Shown here: positions 29,127 to 38,702 of the stretch, piece by piece | Numbering within the stretch: the stretch's first letter is position 1 | How the letters are laid out: each line of letters starts with the position of its first letter | Source: Enterococcus ureasiticus | GTDB lineage: Bacteria; Bacillota; Bacilli; Lactobacillales; Enterococcaceae | Reading direction: 5' to 3' | DNA: 64,000 nt | Assembly: GCF_001730285.1 (NCBI RefSeq) | Contig: NZ_MIJZ01000016.1 | Location: forward strand, 277,168 to 341,167 | The notes under the pieces: model-generated | Told to the model about the DNA's origin: nothing | The model's input: the letters and a program-made list of their open reading frames with translations, nothing else | Database searches by the model: none | Program-made: the position numbers and the translations under genes

Positions 29127-30455
29127 CTAGTTTCCTTGACTGACAGCAACAGTGTCTTCTTGTTCAACCTGCTGCTCTTGCTCCACTTGGATTTTTTCGA
29201 ACATTTTAAAGAATGGATAGTAAATTGCTAATGAAACTGCAAAACAAACAAAAACCATCACACAGGCCACCCAATTCCAATTAGAGGTAATCAACGCTCC
29301 CAAAGGTGCCGGGATCGAAAACGGCGGTTTGACCATCATTTTGGGCATCCACCCTAGTGCTGTCACAATGTACACCAAAATCGTATTGACGATCGGAACA
29401 ATGATAAAAGGAATCGCAAGCAACGGATTCATCACGATCGGTGTCCCAAAAATCACAGGTTCATTAATATTAAAAATCCCTGGTAAAATCGATAGTTTCC
29501 CTAACTGCTTCAAATATTTTGATTTAGAGAATAGAAATAAGAAAACAAGTGCTAACGTTGCTCCGGTTCCGCCCATCTGTGCATACCATTGATAGAATTG
29601 CTCTGTAAAAATATTGGGTAGTTGAAAAGCGCTAGTACCATTTTGAAATAATTCCGCATTTTCTAAAATCGCTTGATCCCAAAAAGGACGAATAATCGGT
29701 CCAAGAACCGCATGACCATGAATACCCAAAGCCCAGAATAAACAAATCATAAATTGTGTAATAATACCGCCAAAAAGATTATTTCCTGTCAAAAAGACTT
29801 TTAACGGTGAAATTGCTATACTTAGTAAATCATTCAAATTGAAATTGAAAAAATGACGTGGAATCCAGAAAACCAAAATCACTAATAAGGTCGGCAGTAG
29901 CGCCGCAAATGATTCTCCTACAACTGGCGGAACGCCTTCTGGCATCTTGATCTCCAACTTTTTCTCTTTAGTAAAACGATAAATTTCAACAGAAATCAGC
30001 GCTGCCACGATCGCTCCAAATAATCCTTGTGAGCCAAGTGGTGTAATCGGGATGTATCGACCGCCTGCAACCGCATTTCCAGCGATATCTACACCTTCTT
30101 GAAGATTGACCGGCATAACCATTAAAAGCGTTGCTAGCATCGAAAGAAAGCCGCTGGTGATTTTATCTAATTTATACGTGTTTCCAAGAAATGAACCGAT
30201 TGTAAACGCTGCATATAGAGACATCAAACCAACAGTAAAACGAAACGGAACATCTAAGGCCGCCAAATACGGTGCAATCATTTCAGAATAGCCGGGAATC
30301 GGCAAGTTCAGTAAAATCGTAAAAAACGAACCAACAATTGTTAAAGGCAAGATCGATATCAAGCCATTTCTAATTGCTTGTAAGTGCCGCTGGTTACCGA
30401 TCGCATTTGCAATCGGCAACAATTTCATCGCTAAATTATCGAGAGTTTTCATCAT
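29127..30455 (-). CDS. celB: PTS lactose/cellobiose-type IIC permease
   Basis: The 442-residue protein matches the Lac-family EIIC: MKTLDNLAMKLLPIANAIGNQRHLQAIRNGLISILPLTIVGS at the start, LWALGIHGHAVLGPI around residue 240 and GIFNINEPVIFGTPIVMNPLLAIPF (the substrate-binding loop with the conserved NEP) near 330. It imports and phosphorylates a beta-glucoside together with EIIA and EIIB proteins not encoded here. Start 30455 is chosen because GGAAG then has normal spacing. The GH1 gene is upstream in the same operon and hydrolyses the phosphorylated product. Confidence 0.88.
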   Translation of the reverse strand: MMKTLDNLAMKLLPIANAIGNQRHLQAIRNGLISILPLTIVGSFFTILLNLPIPGYSEMIAPYLAALDVPFRFTVGLMSLYAAFTIGSFLGNTYKLDKITSGFLSMLATLLMVMPVNLQEGVDIAGNAVAGGRYIPITPLGSQGLFGAIVAALISVEIYRFTKEKKLEIKMPEGVPPVVGESFAALLPTLLVILVFWIPRHFFNFNLNDLLSIAISPLKVFLTGNNLFGGIITQFMICLFWALGIHGHAVLGPIIRPFWDQAILENAELFQNGTSAFQLPNIFTEQFYQWYAQMGGTGATLALVFLFLFSKSKYLKQLGKLSILPGIFNINEPVIFGTPIVMNPLLAIPFIIVPIVNTILVYIVTALGWMPKMMVKPPFSIPAPLGALITSNWNWVACVMVFVCFAVSLAIYYPFFKMFEKIQVEQEQQVEQEDTVAVSQGN

Positions 30456-30475
30456 AAGGACCACTCTTCCTTTCT

Positions 30476-31858
30476 TTAATCAAACCCGTTGTTTTCAATC
30501 ATTTCTTTAAACCATAAACCAGATTTTTTCACTGTTTTTGCGCCTGTCGAAAGGTCCAACCGATAAAAACCATAACGATTTTTATACGCATTGCCCCAAG
30601 ACCAGCAATCTACAAAAGTCCACATATGGTAGCCTAAACAATTGCTACCTTCATCCATCGCTTGATTTAAATACATCAAGTGCTCTTTCAAAAAATCAAT
30701 ACGGTAATCATCTTGGACAATACCTTCTTCAATAAACGCTTCTTCTCCTTCGATCCCGATTCCATTTTCAGAAACAAACCAATCTATGTTTCCATATTCT
30801 GTCTGAATTTTTTTAGCAATGTCATAAATTCCTTTTGGATAAATCTCGATTCCACGTGACGTGTTCATCCGTCTACCAGGCATCACATATTCATCAAAAA
30901 ACCATTCTGGCGAAAAAACACCTTGTGGATTCGGTAGACATTCTTTTGCCTTCACTCTTCTAGGCCGATAGTAATTAATGCCTAACAAATCAATACTTGT
31001 GGTTGCAATTAACTGAATATCCGTTTCAGTTACTTCTGGAAGTTGATCATATTCTTCTAAAACTTCCCTCAGCCGTTCTGGATATTTCCCTTTTAAAATC
31101 GCATCATTAACACTTTTCGTATAAAATAAGTCGGCCATTTCAGCAGCATATAGATCGGCTGGATTTTGACTGCGTGGATAAACGGGAATCACGTCCATGA
31201 TGATCCCAATTTTACCTGCTAATTTCATTTCACGGTACACTTTTACTGCTTCACAATGGGCTAAAATAATATTGTGTAAAACCGTTGCGGCTCGTTTAAA
31301 ATCAACGACATAAGGATAATGACGATCATGCAGATAGCCTGCTTCTGCTGGAATCATCGGCTCATTAAAGGTAAACCAATACTTCACCCGATCGCCAAAT
31401 AATTCAAAACATGTTTTAGCATACTGCTTATACGCTTCGATCACTTCTTTATTTTCAAATCCTCCTTTCTCTTGAAGCACCATCGGCATATCGAAATGAT
31501 ACAAATTAATAAACGGCTCCACTTTATTAGCAATCAATTCATCAATCACATTATTATAAAACTGCACCGCTTCTGAGTTAACTTTTCCTGTACCATTCGG
31601 TATCAAACGAGACCATGAAATCGATGTACGAAATGAGTTAAATGAAATATCCTGCATTTTTTGAATATCTTGTTGATGGTCGCGATAAAATAAAGAAGTA
31701 TTTTCTGTCGTGACACCATCGTAAAAACGATGATTATATTCTTTTGACGCATAGTCCCAGATATTCTCCCCTTTTCCATCTCCTACAACACGGCCTTCCG
31801 CTTGTGTCGCACTTGATGCCGCTCCCCAGAAAAACGTTTTTGGAAATTCTACTTTCAT
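30476..31858 (-). CDS. GH1 6-phospho-beta-glucosidase-type enzyme
   Basis: The 460-residue cytoplasmic protein has GH1 hallmarks: FPKTFFWGAASSATQAEG at the N-terminus, acid/base Glu166 in TFNEP and nucleophile Glu364 in SENG. Context with a PTS permease predicts a phosphorylated beta-glucoside as substrate. The C-terminal phosphate-binding block reads WSWGNAYKNRYGF: Ser420 and Tyr429 are kept, but the usual Lys seven residues after the Ser is Asn427, with Lys426 next to it. Phosphate recognition may therefore differ from BglA-type enzymes. It is the first gene of the operon, 13 bases upstream of the permease gene region, and cre-like sites precede it. Confidence 0.85.
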   Translation of the reverse strand: MKVEFPKTFFWGAASSATQAEGRVVGDGKGENIWDYASKEYNHRFYDGVTTENTSLFYRDHQQDIQKMQDISFNSFRTSISWSRLIPNGTGKVNSEAVQFYNNVIDELIANKVEPFINLYHFDMPMVLQEKGGFENKEVIEAYKQYAKTCFELFGDRVKYWFTFNEPMIPAEAGYLHDRHYPYVVDFKRAATVLHNIILAHCEAVKVYREMKLAGKIGIIMDVIPVYPRSQNPADLYAAEMADLFYTKSVNDAILKGKYPERLREVLEEYDQLPEVTETDIQLIATTSIDLLGINYYRPRRVKAKECLPNPQGVFSPEWFFDEYVMPGRRMNTSRGIEIYPKGIYDIAKKIQTEYGNIDWFVSENGIGIEGEEAFIEEGIVQDDYRIDFLKEHLMYLNQAMDEGSNCLGYHMWTFVDCWSWGNAYKNRYGFYRLDLSTGAKTVKKSGLWFKEMIENNGFD

Positions 31859-31917
31859 TATTTATTCCTCCAATTTTCAGACTAAACTCGTGTATCAAAC
31901 AATTTTAATTCTCTTGC

Positions 31918-31931
31918 AGATTGCGCTTTCA
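31918..31931 (-). promoter_or_regulatory. cre-like site upstream of the GH1 operon
   Basis: On the minus strand TGAAAGCGCAATCT matches the CcpA cre consensus with one mismatch. A second, weaker TGAAAGCGCATAAC lies at 31973-31986. Between them is AT-rich promoter sequence with a TATACT box. Carbon catabolite repression of the beta-glucoside operon is inferred. Confidence 0.55.
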
Positions 31932-32058
31932 CGCTCTATAATTGGAGTATAGCATTGATTATAATGTTTTGTTATGCGCTTTCATTCCTTTGTGATAAGT
32001 GACGGCTTTTGTCATTTCTCACAATTTTGTCACAGTTTGTAACCACAAGGAGGACGCT

Positions 32059-32826
32059 ATGCTTTTTTTAGATTATATTCCCGATTTAAACCCTTTAGAA
32101 TATGAGATTTATCATTATATCGCCAATCATTTAAAAATCGTCACCTATATGCGGATCAGAGATTTAGCAGATGAAACGCACACGAGTACCGCTAGTATTT
32201 TACGTTTTTGTCATAAATTTGAATGTAATGGTTTTTCTGAATTCAAAGTAAAACTTCAATTATATTATGAATCCATCAACCAAGCCCAAATCGCCGATGT
32301 TGATGAGACTCAGCACATTCATTTTTTAGAACGTGTCAACGAACCTTTTCTTGATAACAAAATCGAGCAAGCTGTTACTCTTTTAGCGGATAAAGGTTTG
32401 GTCCTTTTTCTCGGATCCGGTTCTTCTGAACCAATTGCTGCTTACGGTTCACTTTATTTTACAAACTTATCTCAAACTGCCTTACGTATTGAAGATCCTT
32501 CTAATTACCCAATCGAATGGTTTCCAGATGACATACTGGCACGTACCTGTGTGATCGCGTTGTCCGTCACTGGTGAAACCAAAGAAATCATTCACTATAT
32601 CAAACGCCTGAATACAAAAAAATGCCCGATCATTTCCATCACAAATAGTGACAGTTCCACGATCAGCCGCATGTCTGATTTGAATATTCCTTATACGATC
32701 AATCGGGAAACCATTTATAAAACTAGTGATAATCATGATAAAACGATTGAACTAACCTCACAGCTACCAGCACTTTTTCTAATTGAAAAAATTGCAAAAC
32801 GTCTAAGATTACAAAAAAATATTTAA
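32059..32826 (+). CDS. RpiR/MurR-family regulator with SIS domain
   Basis: ATG 32059 follows AAGGAGGACGCT; an upstream in-frame GTG at 31999 has no site. The 255-residue protein has an N-terminal HTH_6 (MRIRDLADETHTSTASILRFCHKFECNGFSEFKVKL) and a SIS domain (LVLFLGSGSSEPIAAYGSLYF..IALSVTGETKEIIHYI) that would bind a phosphosugar. It is divergent from the GH1/PTS operon and is its probable regulator, sensing the phosphorylated glucoside or its product. TTTGTCA repeats between the genes (32008-32035) are candidate operators. Confidence 0.87.
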   Translation: MLFLDYIPDLNPLEYEIYHYIANHLKIVTYMRIRDLADETHTSTASILRFCHKFECNGFSEFKVKLQLYYESINQAQIADVDETQHIHFLERVNEPFLDNKIEQAVTLLADKGLVLFLGSGSSEPIAAYGSLYFTNLSQTALRIEDPSNYPIEWFPDDILARTCVIALSVTGETKEIIHYIKRLNTKKCPIISITNSDSSTISRMSDLNIPYTINRETIYKTSDNHDKTIELTSQLPALFLIEKIAKRLRLQKNI

Positions 32827-32827
32827 C

Positions 32828-32880
32828 ATAAAAAAAACAAACAGGAAAAAGTGTTGCACTTTCTTCTGCTTGTTTTCTTC
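32828..32880. terminator. bidirectional terminator
   Basis: AAAACAA-CAG-AA..AGTG and CACT..CT-CTG-TTGTTTT arms form a long imperfect stem between the converging RpiR and 32896 genes. Confidence 0.65.
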
Positions 32881-32895
32881 TATTATATATCATGC

Positions 32896-33687
32896 TCATG
32901 CTTGTCTTGGCAATTCGGTAAATCCAAATTCATCTTCTTGCATTAAACGCCACGTGCGTTTTGCTGTATTGTAAATCAATATTGCTATTACTGGTTCGTT
33001 GCGATAAGCGAAGTTTTTTGTTTTCCATAAAGAATCTTCTACTACATGAATGGGAATATGATATTCTTTACCTTTGATATCCATCTGATCAAAACAGAAA
33101 ACAACACCTTCTTGTAAAATCGGCTTCATTTCTTTCAACAATTCTACATCCAGTTTCTCAACTGAAATGCCACGTTTAAAAAACGTTTTCCGATCATTAA
33201 CTTTCTCCAAGATTACTCGAGTGATTTTATCTGCTAGAATTCGATAAAACTCATCAATATAACGATAATAAACCCTAGTCATATGATCAACGAATTCAAA
33301 AAAAACAAAATCATTCTGTAATTTATAAAAGAACGGCGAATGCAGACTGGTTTTCATATGTCCAAAATAAAGTAACTCTGAAATCTCCAAAGGCGTTAAT
33401 TCTTTGAGCATCATAACATCTGAGAAATCGATCCATTTAATTTCTTCGTTCATTTTCCGACGATGAGCTGTAGAAAAATATTGGTCTACATTCTCTTGTC
33501 CGCGAATAATCTTCAGTCCACTGTGCATATCATACTCTCCTTCTTCAGTAGAAGGATTCAGCAATAACAGATTCTTAGGGTGATGAACAATGGAGCGCGT
33601 AAAGTCTGTATGTGTAATTCCTTTTGATAATACTGCATTACTTGTCATATCAATATGTACATAAATCAAGTCCAACATTTGTTCCAT
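32896..33687 (-). CDS. hypothetical protein, 263 aa
   Basis: I do not recognise this family. The protein is soluble with no signal peptide or membrane segment, and is rich in aromatic and charged residues (FFYKLQNDFVFFEFVDHMTRVYYRYIDEFYRI). A C-terminal block reads VEDSLWKTKNFAYRNEPVIAILIYNTAKRTWRLM. Start 33687 is preferred because GAGAGGGG then serves as the site. It stands alone between a sugar regulator and sortase A. Nothing in the sequence suggests a role. Confidence 0.6.
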   Translation of the reverse strand: MEQMLDLIYVHIDMTSNAVLSKGITHTDFTRSIVHHPKNLLLLNPSTEEGEYDMHSGLKIIRGQENVDQYFSTAHRRKMNEEIKWIDFSDVMMLKELTPLEISELLYFGHMKTSLHSPFFYKLQNDFVFFEFVDHMTRVYYRYIDEFYRILADKITRVILEKVNDRKTFFKRGISVEKLDVELLKEMKPILQEGVVFCFDQMDIKGKEYHIPIHVVEDSLWKTKNFAYRNEPVIAILIYNTAKRTWRLMQEDEFGFTELPRQA

Positions 33688-33945
33688 CACCCCTCTCATA
33701 TGTCTTCTATTACATTCTACAATATTTCTGTAAGAAAAGCTTGTGTCTTTTATTTTAAGATTCAGTTACAAAGAGTTAAAAGGAGACACTTCCTATACAA
33801 AATAGCAAATATCCGCTAAAAATAATATACGATTTCCGTATTTTTAAGGTTCCTTTTAAATAGTCATGTTTATAAAAAAATAAATATTTTAAACTAGGGT
33901 TTCAAAATGATTTATGATACACTTAAAGAAAAAAGGAGGAAGCTT

Positions 33946-34683
33946 ATGGCCTCAAGAAAAGAACGCCCTAAAAAGAAAAAATCAAGAAAAAGAAATTGGC
34001 TGATCAATATCTTCCTATTCTTATTACTTATTGTTGGTTTAGCCTTAATCTTCAATACACAAATTAGAAATATGCTGATCCAGCAAAATGGTAAAGCCTA
34101 TGCGGTGGACAAATTAACACCTGAAATCGTTGAAAAGAATAATCAGACAGATACTTCTTTTGACTTTGCTGCAGTTGAATCTCTTAGTACAGAAGCCGTG
34201 CTAAAAGCCCAACTTGAAAATAAAAACTTGCCTGTTATTGGAGCAGTTGCACTTCCTGATGTAAAAATCAATTTACCGATTTTTAGAGGATTGGATAATG
34301 TTGTTTTACTAACTGGGGCTGGAACGATGAAACCTGACCAAGAAATGGGTAAAGGCAATTACGCTCTAGCAAGTCACCGTGTACAGGATATGATTTCTTT
34401 ATTTTCGCCATTGGAATATTCTAAACCTGGAGAATTAATCTATACAACTGATTTAAATAATGTTTATACATATAAAATCACTTATGTTGAAAAAATCGAT
34501 CCTTCTCGTGTGGAGTTGATCGATGACGTCCCTGGTAAGAAGATGATTACATTGATCACTTGTGGAGATATGTATGCTACGACTCGGATTGCGGTTCAAG
34601 GAGAACTGGGATCTGTGACACCTATGAAAGATGCCACACAAGCAATGACGGATGCATTCCAAATGGAACAGTTGACGTTGTAA
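33946..34683 (+). CDS. srtA: class A sortase
   Basis: ATG 33946 has AAAAAGGAGG upstream; the frame extends to 33907 without a site. The 245-residue protein has a very basic cytoplasmic start (KERPKKKKSRKRN), a membrane anchor (residues 19-36) and a sortase domain with catalytic His144 (LASHRV), Cys206 (TLITC) and Arg214 (TTRIAVQ). The TLxTC form and N-terminal anchor mark a housekeeping class A enzyme that cleaves LPxTG and attaches proteins to peptidoglycan. The only LPXTG protein seen in the window is at 46127. A terminator follows. Confidence 0.93.
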   Translation: MASRKERPKKKKSRKRNWLINIFLFLLLIVGLALIFNTQIRNMLIQQNGKAYAVDKLTPEIVEKNNQTDTSFDFAAVESLSTEAVLKAQLENKNLPVIGAVALPDVKINLPIFRGLDNVVLLTGAGTMKPDQEMGKGNYALASHRVQDMISLFSPLEYSKPGELIYTTDLNNVYTYKITYVEKIDPSRVELIDDVPGKKMITLITCGDMYATTRIAVQGELGSVTPMKDATQAMTDAFQMEQLTL

Positions 34684-34685
34684 AA

Positions 34686-34732
34686 TAAAAAAGCTGACAC
34701 ACAAAATTTTTCATTTGTGTGTCAGCTTTTTC
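34686..34732. terminator. terminator after srtA
   Basis: AAAAGCTGACACACAAA pairs with TTTGTGTGTCAGCTTTT around a short loop; symmetric A and T flanks allow use from both sides. Confidence 0.92.
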
Positions 34733-34744
34733 TAAACGAGTCAT

Positions 34745-34966
34745 TTATAAATGACTTGTTTTTCTCATCCTATGATAACCATAACGAATCATTGATAAAA
34801 TCAATACGATTGGATACATGAACAATGTCACAGCGAACCATTCAACACTAAATACAGACATAAAAGATAGATAATAAGTAACAGCATAAATCAATGGCAG
34901 AACGATTGCCAATAACCCATAATACAAACTCATCTCAAATACTACTGATTTATATAAACGCTTCAT
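34745..34966 (-). CDS. small membrane protein, 73 aa
   Basis: The product has two membrane helices (residues 12-35 and 42-60) with basic ends (MKRLYKS, RYGYHRMRKTSHL). I do not recognise a family. A weak AAATGA-type start region makes the gene call moderate. It lies between srtA and the long WxL operon on the same strand as the latter, but 222 bases downstream of it. Confidence 0.5.
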   Translation of the reverse strand: MKRLYKSVVFEMSLYYGLLAIVLPLIYAVTYYLSFMSVFSVEWFAVTLFMYPIVLILSMIRYGYHRMRKTSHL

Positions 34967-35188
34967 GATTCATTTCCCCAATCTCTTTGACTTATCTAAT
35001 AGATTTTTTCTCTTTGTCGTTGTTCTCTACTTTTCTATTGTAGAGTTTTTAGTTGAGAAAAACATCCATCTTTAGTCTGAGATATTGAATATTGTCTAAT
35101 GCATTTATATTTTAACATGTGAAAAATAGTCACTCGATTGGATAAACCATCTCTAAATATTGCTTTTTTATATAACTATATTTATTAT

Positions 35189-36874
35189 CTATAATTCGTT
35201 ATTAGTACGATATTTTATTTTACGCTTATTTATGAGGTATCCTGCTAAAGAAATCCACGTGACCAAACTTACCCCAAATGATACTTTTTGGATAATTGTT
35301 CCTTTATACCAGAATTCCACCGTACCTTCACCAGAAACAGTAACTTCACTTAACCCTTTAAATTCTTTACTTTCTTCAACTTTACTAATTTTGCCTGAAC
35401 CAGTTACTTCGGCAACATATCCTTTATAATAAATGATTGGTAGTGTAACGGTTGTTGGTGGATTTGCAGTATAATTGAAAGTAATCATATTATAAGAGCG
35501 ATCTGCATCATTAATTTTTATATCTTTCGAACTTGTGTAAATACCTGAAATTTCATTCACTGTTTTTTGATAGTTCATACCAGCAGGAAGATATTCCTTT
35601 CCAACACCCAAATCATACCCATCTAGTTTGGAAAAGGAATTATACTCCATTTTATATTTCTTACCTTCTACTAATTCAAAATGGATAACACTACCTAATA
35701 AAAATAAAACCGCGCACGACGCCACAACAAAAGACTGATACCGTTTATTTCGAAATATTACTGAAAGACTATCTGCCAATACCCACGTGATAGAGATTGT
35801 TACGATTATAAAATACCGCCATGGAAATTGAATTGTATTGAACATAGTATCATGAAATAAATAATGTGGAAAATGGTCTGTTGCTAAAACAAAAAACACT
35901 ATTCCCAATAATAGCAGTTGCTTATTTTGAACTGTTATTCTCTTTATTCTTATTAATAAAAATAATATTGCTACAATAATTAACCATCCTAAATTGTTAA
36001 ATCCCTTATTAAGCATAGCATTTTGAATATATTCTACAATAGAAGCAGCACTTGTCTGCAAATCGAAAATCTGATCTGATTGGACATTTAACTTTTGAAA
36101 TATCAACTGTTCAACTGTTGGCAACAAATTCACTATTACCATTAGTATAGTAAGAAGTGTTGCATAAATTAAATACACTATTCTTCTTTTTTCTTTGACT
36201 AATATAGGAATATTCAACAGTAGGTAACCTACAATGAACAAGCAAAAAATAAGTGTAGACAACGTATGCGAAAAAAATAGGCTCGCCATTCCAGTAGATA
36301 GAACATAAAACTTCTTTTCGTTTCCTCTAACTATTTGAATAAGCCCCGCTAGAGCAATTGGCAATACCATCAAAGCCAAAATTTCGCCTAACGCTCCCCG
36401 AACAACCACATCTGCTATTCGATAAGAAGATAATCCATACAATATAGCAAAAAATAAGCTTTTTTGTTTACTATGGCTAATTGAATGGAATGAATGATAC
36501 GCTACAACAAAAGTCAAAAAAGTTACTAGCAACATATAATACATATACGATAATCCTAAAGAGAAACCCACGCAACGAAGTAAAGCTGCTGGATATAAAA
36601 ATATATCCGAATAAAATATGCTGGACGCATAGCCCATTCCAAAAGCAAAAAAATGAGCGATTCTTGGGAAATAGTCTCCAGCACTTATTGCATTATACAA
36701 GGATTCTATCCTATTAAGATGAAAATAAGTATCATGTCCCAGATTTATTTTCATTCCTTGAATATATGGAACATAAACACTGATATAGCTTATCACAAAA
36801 AATAGAAAGTATAGATAACCTATTGGAAGTTTTGGGATTTCCTTAAACAACTTTTTCATTTTTACTTTTAACAT
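35189..36874 (-). CDS. multi-pass membrane protein, GT-C/PTPS-related type
   Basis: The 561-residue protein has about ten to twelve membrane helices and a C-terminal extracytoplasmic beta-rich domain (SGIYTSSKDIKINDADRSYNMITFNYTANPPTTVTLPIIYYKG). The N-terminal stretch GHDTYFHLNRIESLYNAISAGDYFPRI, with an Asp-His pair in the first loop, matches the 6-pyruvoyl-tetrahydropterin synthase-related membrane family, which looks like lipid-linked-sugar-dependent GT-C glycosyltransferases. Start 36874 has AAAGGAAATGGG. It is the last gene of the operon, 104 bases after a lipoprotein gene. A glycosylating role is inferred. Confidence 0.7.
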   Translation of the reverse strand: MLKVKMKKLFKEIPKLPIGYLYFLFFVISYISVYVPYIQGMKINLGHDTYFHLNRIESLYNAISAGDYFPRIAHFFAFGMGYASSIFYSDIFLYPAALLRCVGFSLGLSYMYYMLLVTFLTFVVAYHSFHSISHSKQKSLFFAILYGLSSYRIADVVVRGALGEILALMVLPIALAGLIQIVRGNEKKFYVLSTGMASLFFSHTLSTLIFCLFIVGYLLLNIPILVKEKRRIVYLIYATLLTILMVIVNLLPTVEQLIFQKLNVQSDQIFDLQTSAASIVEYIQNAMLNKGFNNLGWLIIVAILFLLIRIKRITVQNKQLLLLGIVFFVLATDHFPHYLFHDTMFNTIQFPWRYFIIVTISITWVLADSLSVIFRNKRYQSFVVASCAVLFLLGSVIHFELVEGKKYKMEYNSFSKLDGYDLGVGKEYLPAGMNYQKTVNEISGIYTSSKDIKINDADRSYNMITFNYTANPPTTVTLPIIYYKGYVAEVTGSGKISKVEESKEFKGLSEVTVSGEGTVEFWYKGTIIQKVSFGVSLVTWISLAGYLINKRKIKYRTNNEL

Positions 36875-36978
36875 TTTTTACCCATTTCCTTTTAAATGTA
36901 CTTAATTCCTAAGGGCTGATTTTATTATCTTTCACACAATCATAGCTCACTCCGTCATATATAATTGGATTACAATAA

Positions 36979-37728
36979 TTATTTCGTATTGTCTGATATT
37001 TCCGCATTAACCTCTTTAAACTCACCTAAATTATTGTAAATTGCTGAAATAGATTTTGCTAGTTCTTCATTTTCATTTATCCCTACGGTGTTAGTCACAA
37101 TTGCAACAGAATCGTTCCTAATCGGGTCCTGCAATTCTTTGATTTGCTTCTCATACCCAGCGATACCATCCTTCGTCAGACCTTCAGGCAGCTTCATAAT
37201 TCCAGCTATATCTTGCGTCAATGGATATAATTTTTTTTGAAGAAAGGGATCATTGCCAATTGCCGATACCACATTGACCTCTTGTCTTTTTAAGCGTACT
37301 TGTTTTGTCTGTCCTAAAAATTCATAAATTAGACTAACTCTTGTTATAAAGCGAAGCTTTTCTTTCTCATAAAATGGATATATTGTACGGAATTCTAATT
37401 CACCATCTTTTGAAAATACACTATATTTTGATTCTCCAGCCTCTACTCCTTCAGAATCAAATGTCCTGGTTAAAACTTCTTTAAATTGTTCATACGACTT
37501 TGGAATACTTAACTTATACTTGTCCTTCACTATTTCAAGTGCTTCATCTTCGGTTTTCAAATCTAAATAATCAGCATTATTAAAGTTTTTTTCTCTCTCA
37601 CTTATATATGAAAGTGTTTGATCGTCTTTTGATAACTTCTCATGAATACTGGGTTTTGAACAACCAACAAACACCCAAACTAACCCTACTATAAGAATAG
37701 ATATTAACTTTTTCTGTTTTTTTATCAT
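36979..37728 (-). CDS. lipoprotein, 249 aa, unknown function
   Basis: A signal peptide with lipobox VFVGC (Cys23) anchors it to the outer leaflet. The mature protein is charged and helical and carries no recognised domain. The start overlaps the stop of the upstream lipoprotein gene by four bases (ATGA type), showing translational coupling within the operon. A chaperone or accessory role for the neighbouring membrane enzymes is possible but unsupported. Confidence 0.68.
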   Translation of the reverse strand: MIKKQKKLISILIVGLVWVFVGCSKPSIHEKLSKDDQTLSYISEREKNFNNADYLDLKTEDEALEIVKDKYKLSIPKSYEQFKEVLTRTFDSEGVEAGESKYSVFSKDGELEFRTIYPFYEKEKLRFITRVSLIYEFLGQTKQVRLKRQEVNVVSAIGNDPFLQKKLYPLTQDIAGIMKLPEGLTKDGIAGYEKQIKELQDPIRNDSVAIVTNTVGINENEELAKSISAIYNNLGEFKEVNAEISDNTK

Positions 37729-38702
37729 TCTGGTACCACCGCCATTGTAGATTTGGTTCCTGGAAATGCATCTTGCGAATACATTAACTCCACTGGGGTC
37801 TTGTCATTTAATTCGAAGAAAAGAACACTTTCGACACTTTTCCCTTGTGAAACCATTTCATTGTGCGTATTCTCTAAATCTTTTACATCAAGAAAAGTTG
37901 TATCTTCTGGTAAGCTTCCCAGATCCAATTGTTTATCTTTTTGCTTAGCTGTAATAAGAGCATCAACTACAGAAGGTGCAGCTGGTTCTGGTTGTAAATT
38001 AGTAAAGGTATAACGAATGGCTAATAAATCTTTTTTGTCTTTTCCTGTAACCTTACGTGTAGCTGTCATTTGAATTTTCATTTGTGCATTTTCTAATGTA
38101 ACTATATCTCCTTCTTCTTCCACTTGCTTCTCCTGGGCTTTTTTAGCTTTTTTAGTATCAAATCCAACTTCTACAAGTGTTTCTATGGAAGCGTCAATCA
38201 CTTCAGAGCGTTTTTCATATTTATTATCATCTGCCGAATAAAATGTTACTTGAACAAATCCATTGTCTGTCCAAATATAGTAAAGATGCGCCCAAACTTT
38301 TTTCTCGTTGAACATCGTATACAACGTATATTTACTCGCCGGTTTTCCGTTCACTTTAAATTCCTTCATGTAAACATCTTTGATATTTTTATAACCATAG
38401 CGTTTTTTAAATTGTTCTCTTGTTTTTTTAGAAAAGCCTTGATGTGGCACATCCTTTACTGGTGTAATCGCCACAAACATATTAGAATTACTTTTCTTAT
38501 CTTCTGCACTAAAAACAGTCTGAAGCCCATATTCATTTGATTTATCTTCTTTATCTACTTCCCAATTAGTTGGTAATTGCATTTCATAAGATATCCCTTG
38601 ACCTTCAAATTCTTTTTTCTTTTCGCTCAACTTTTCTCCACAGCCAGCAATAAGAATTATCGTAACTAACAAAAATATACTGATTACGTTTTTTCGTTTC
38701 AT
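37725..38702 (-). CDS. lipoprotein with DUF5067-like C-terminal domain
   Basis: The 325-residue protein has lipobox LIAGC (Cys21). The N-terminal part (residues 35-165) resembles a PsbP/SipW-type lipoprotein domain (ISYEMQLPTNWEVDKEDKSNEYGLQTVFSAED). The C-terminal part (LENAQMKIQMTATRKV..LLAIRYTFTNLQPEPAAPS) matches DUF5067-like Ig-fold domains found in Firmicute surface lipoproteins. Four-base overlaps on both sides couple it to the YfhO-type gene and the next lipoprotein. Function is unknown. Confidence 0.72.
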   Translation of the reverse strand: MKRKNVISIFLLVTIILIAGCGEKLSEKKKEFEGQGISYEMQLPTNWEVDKEDKSNEYGLQTVFSAEDKKSNSNMFVAITPVKDVPHQGFSKKTREQFKKRYGYKNIKDVYMKEFKVNGKPASKYTLYTMFNEKKVWAHLYYIWTDNGFVQVTFYSADDNKYEKRSEVIDASIETLVEVGFDTKKAKKAQEKQVEEEGDIVTLENAQMKIQMTATRKVTGKDKKDLLAIRYTFTNLQPEPAAPSVVDALITAKQKDKQLDLGSLPEDTTFLDVKDLENTHNEMVSQGKSVESVLFFELNDKTPVELMYSQDAFPGTKSTMAVVPE

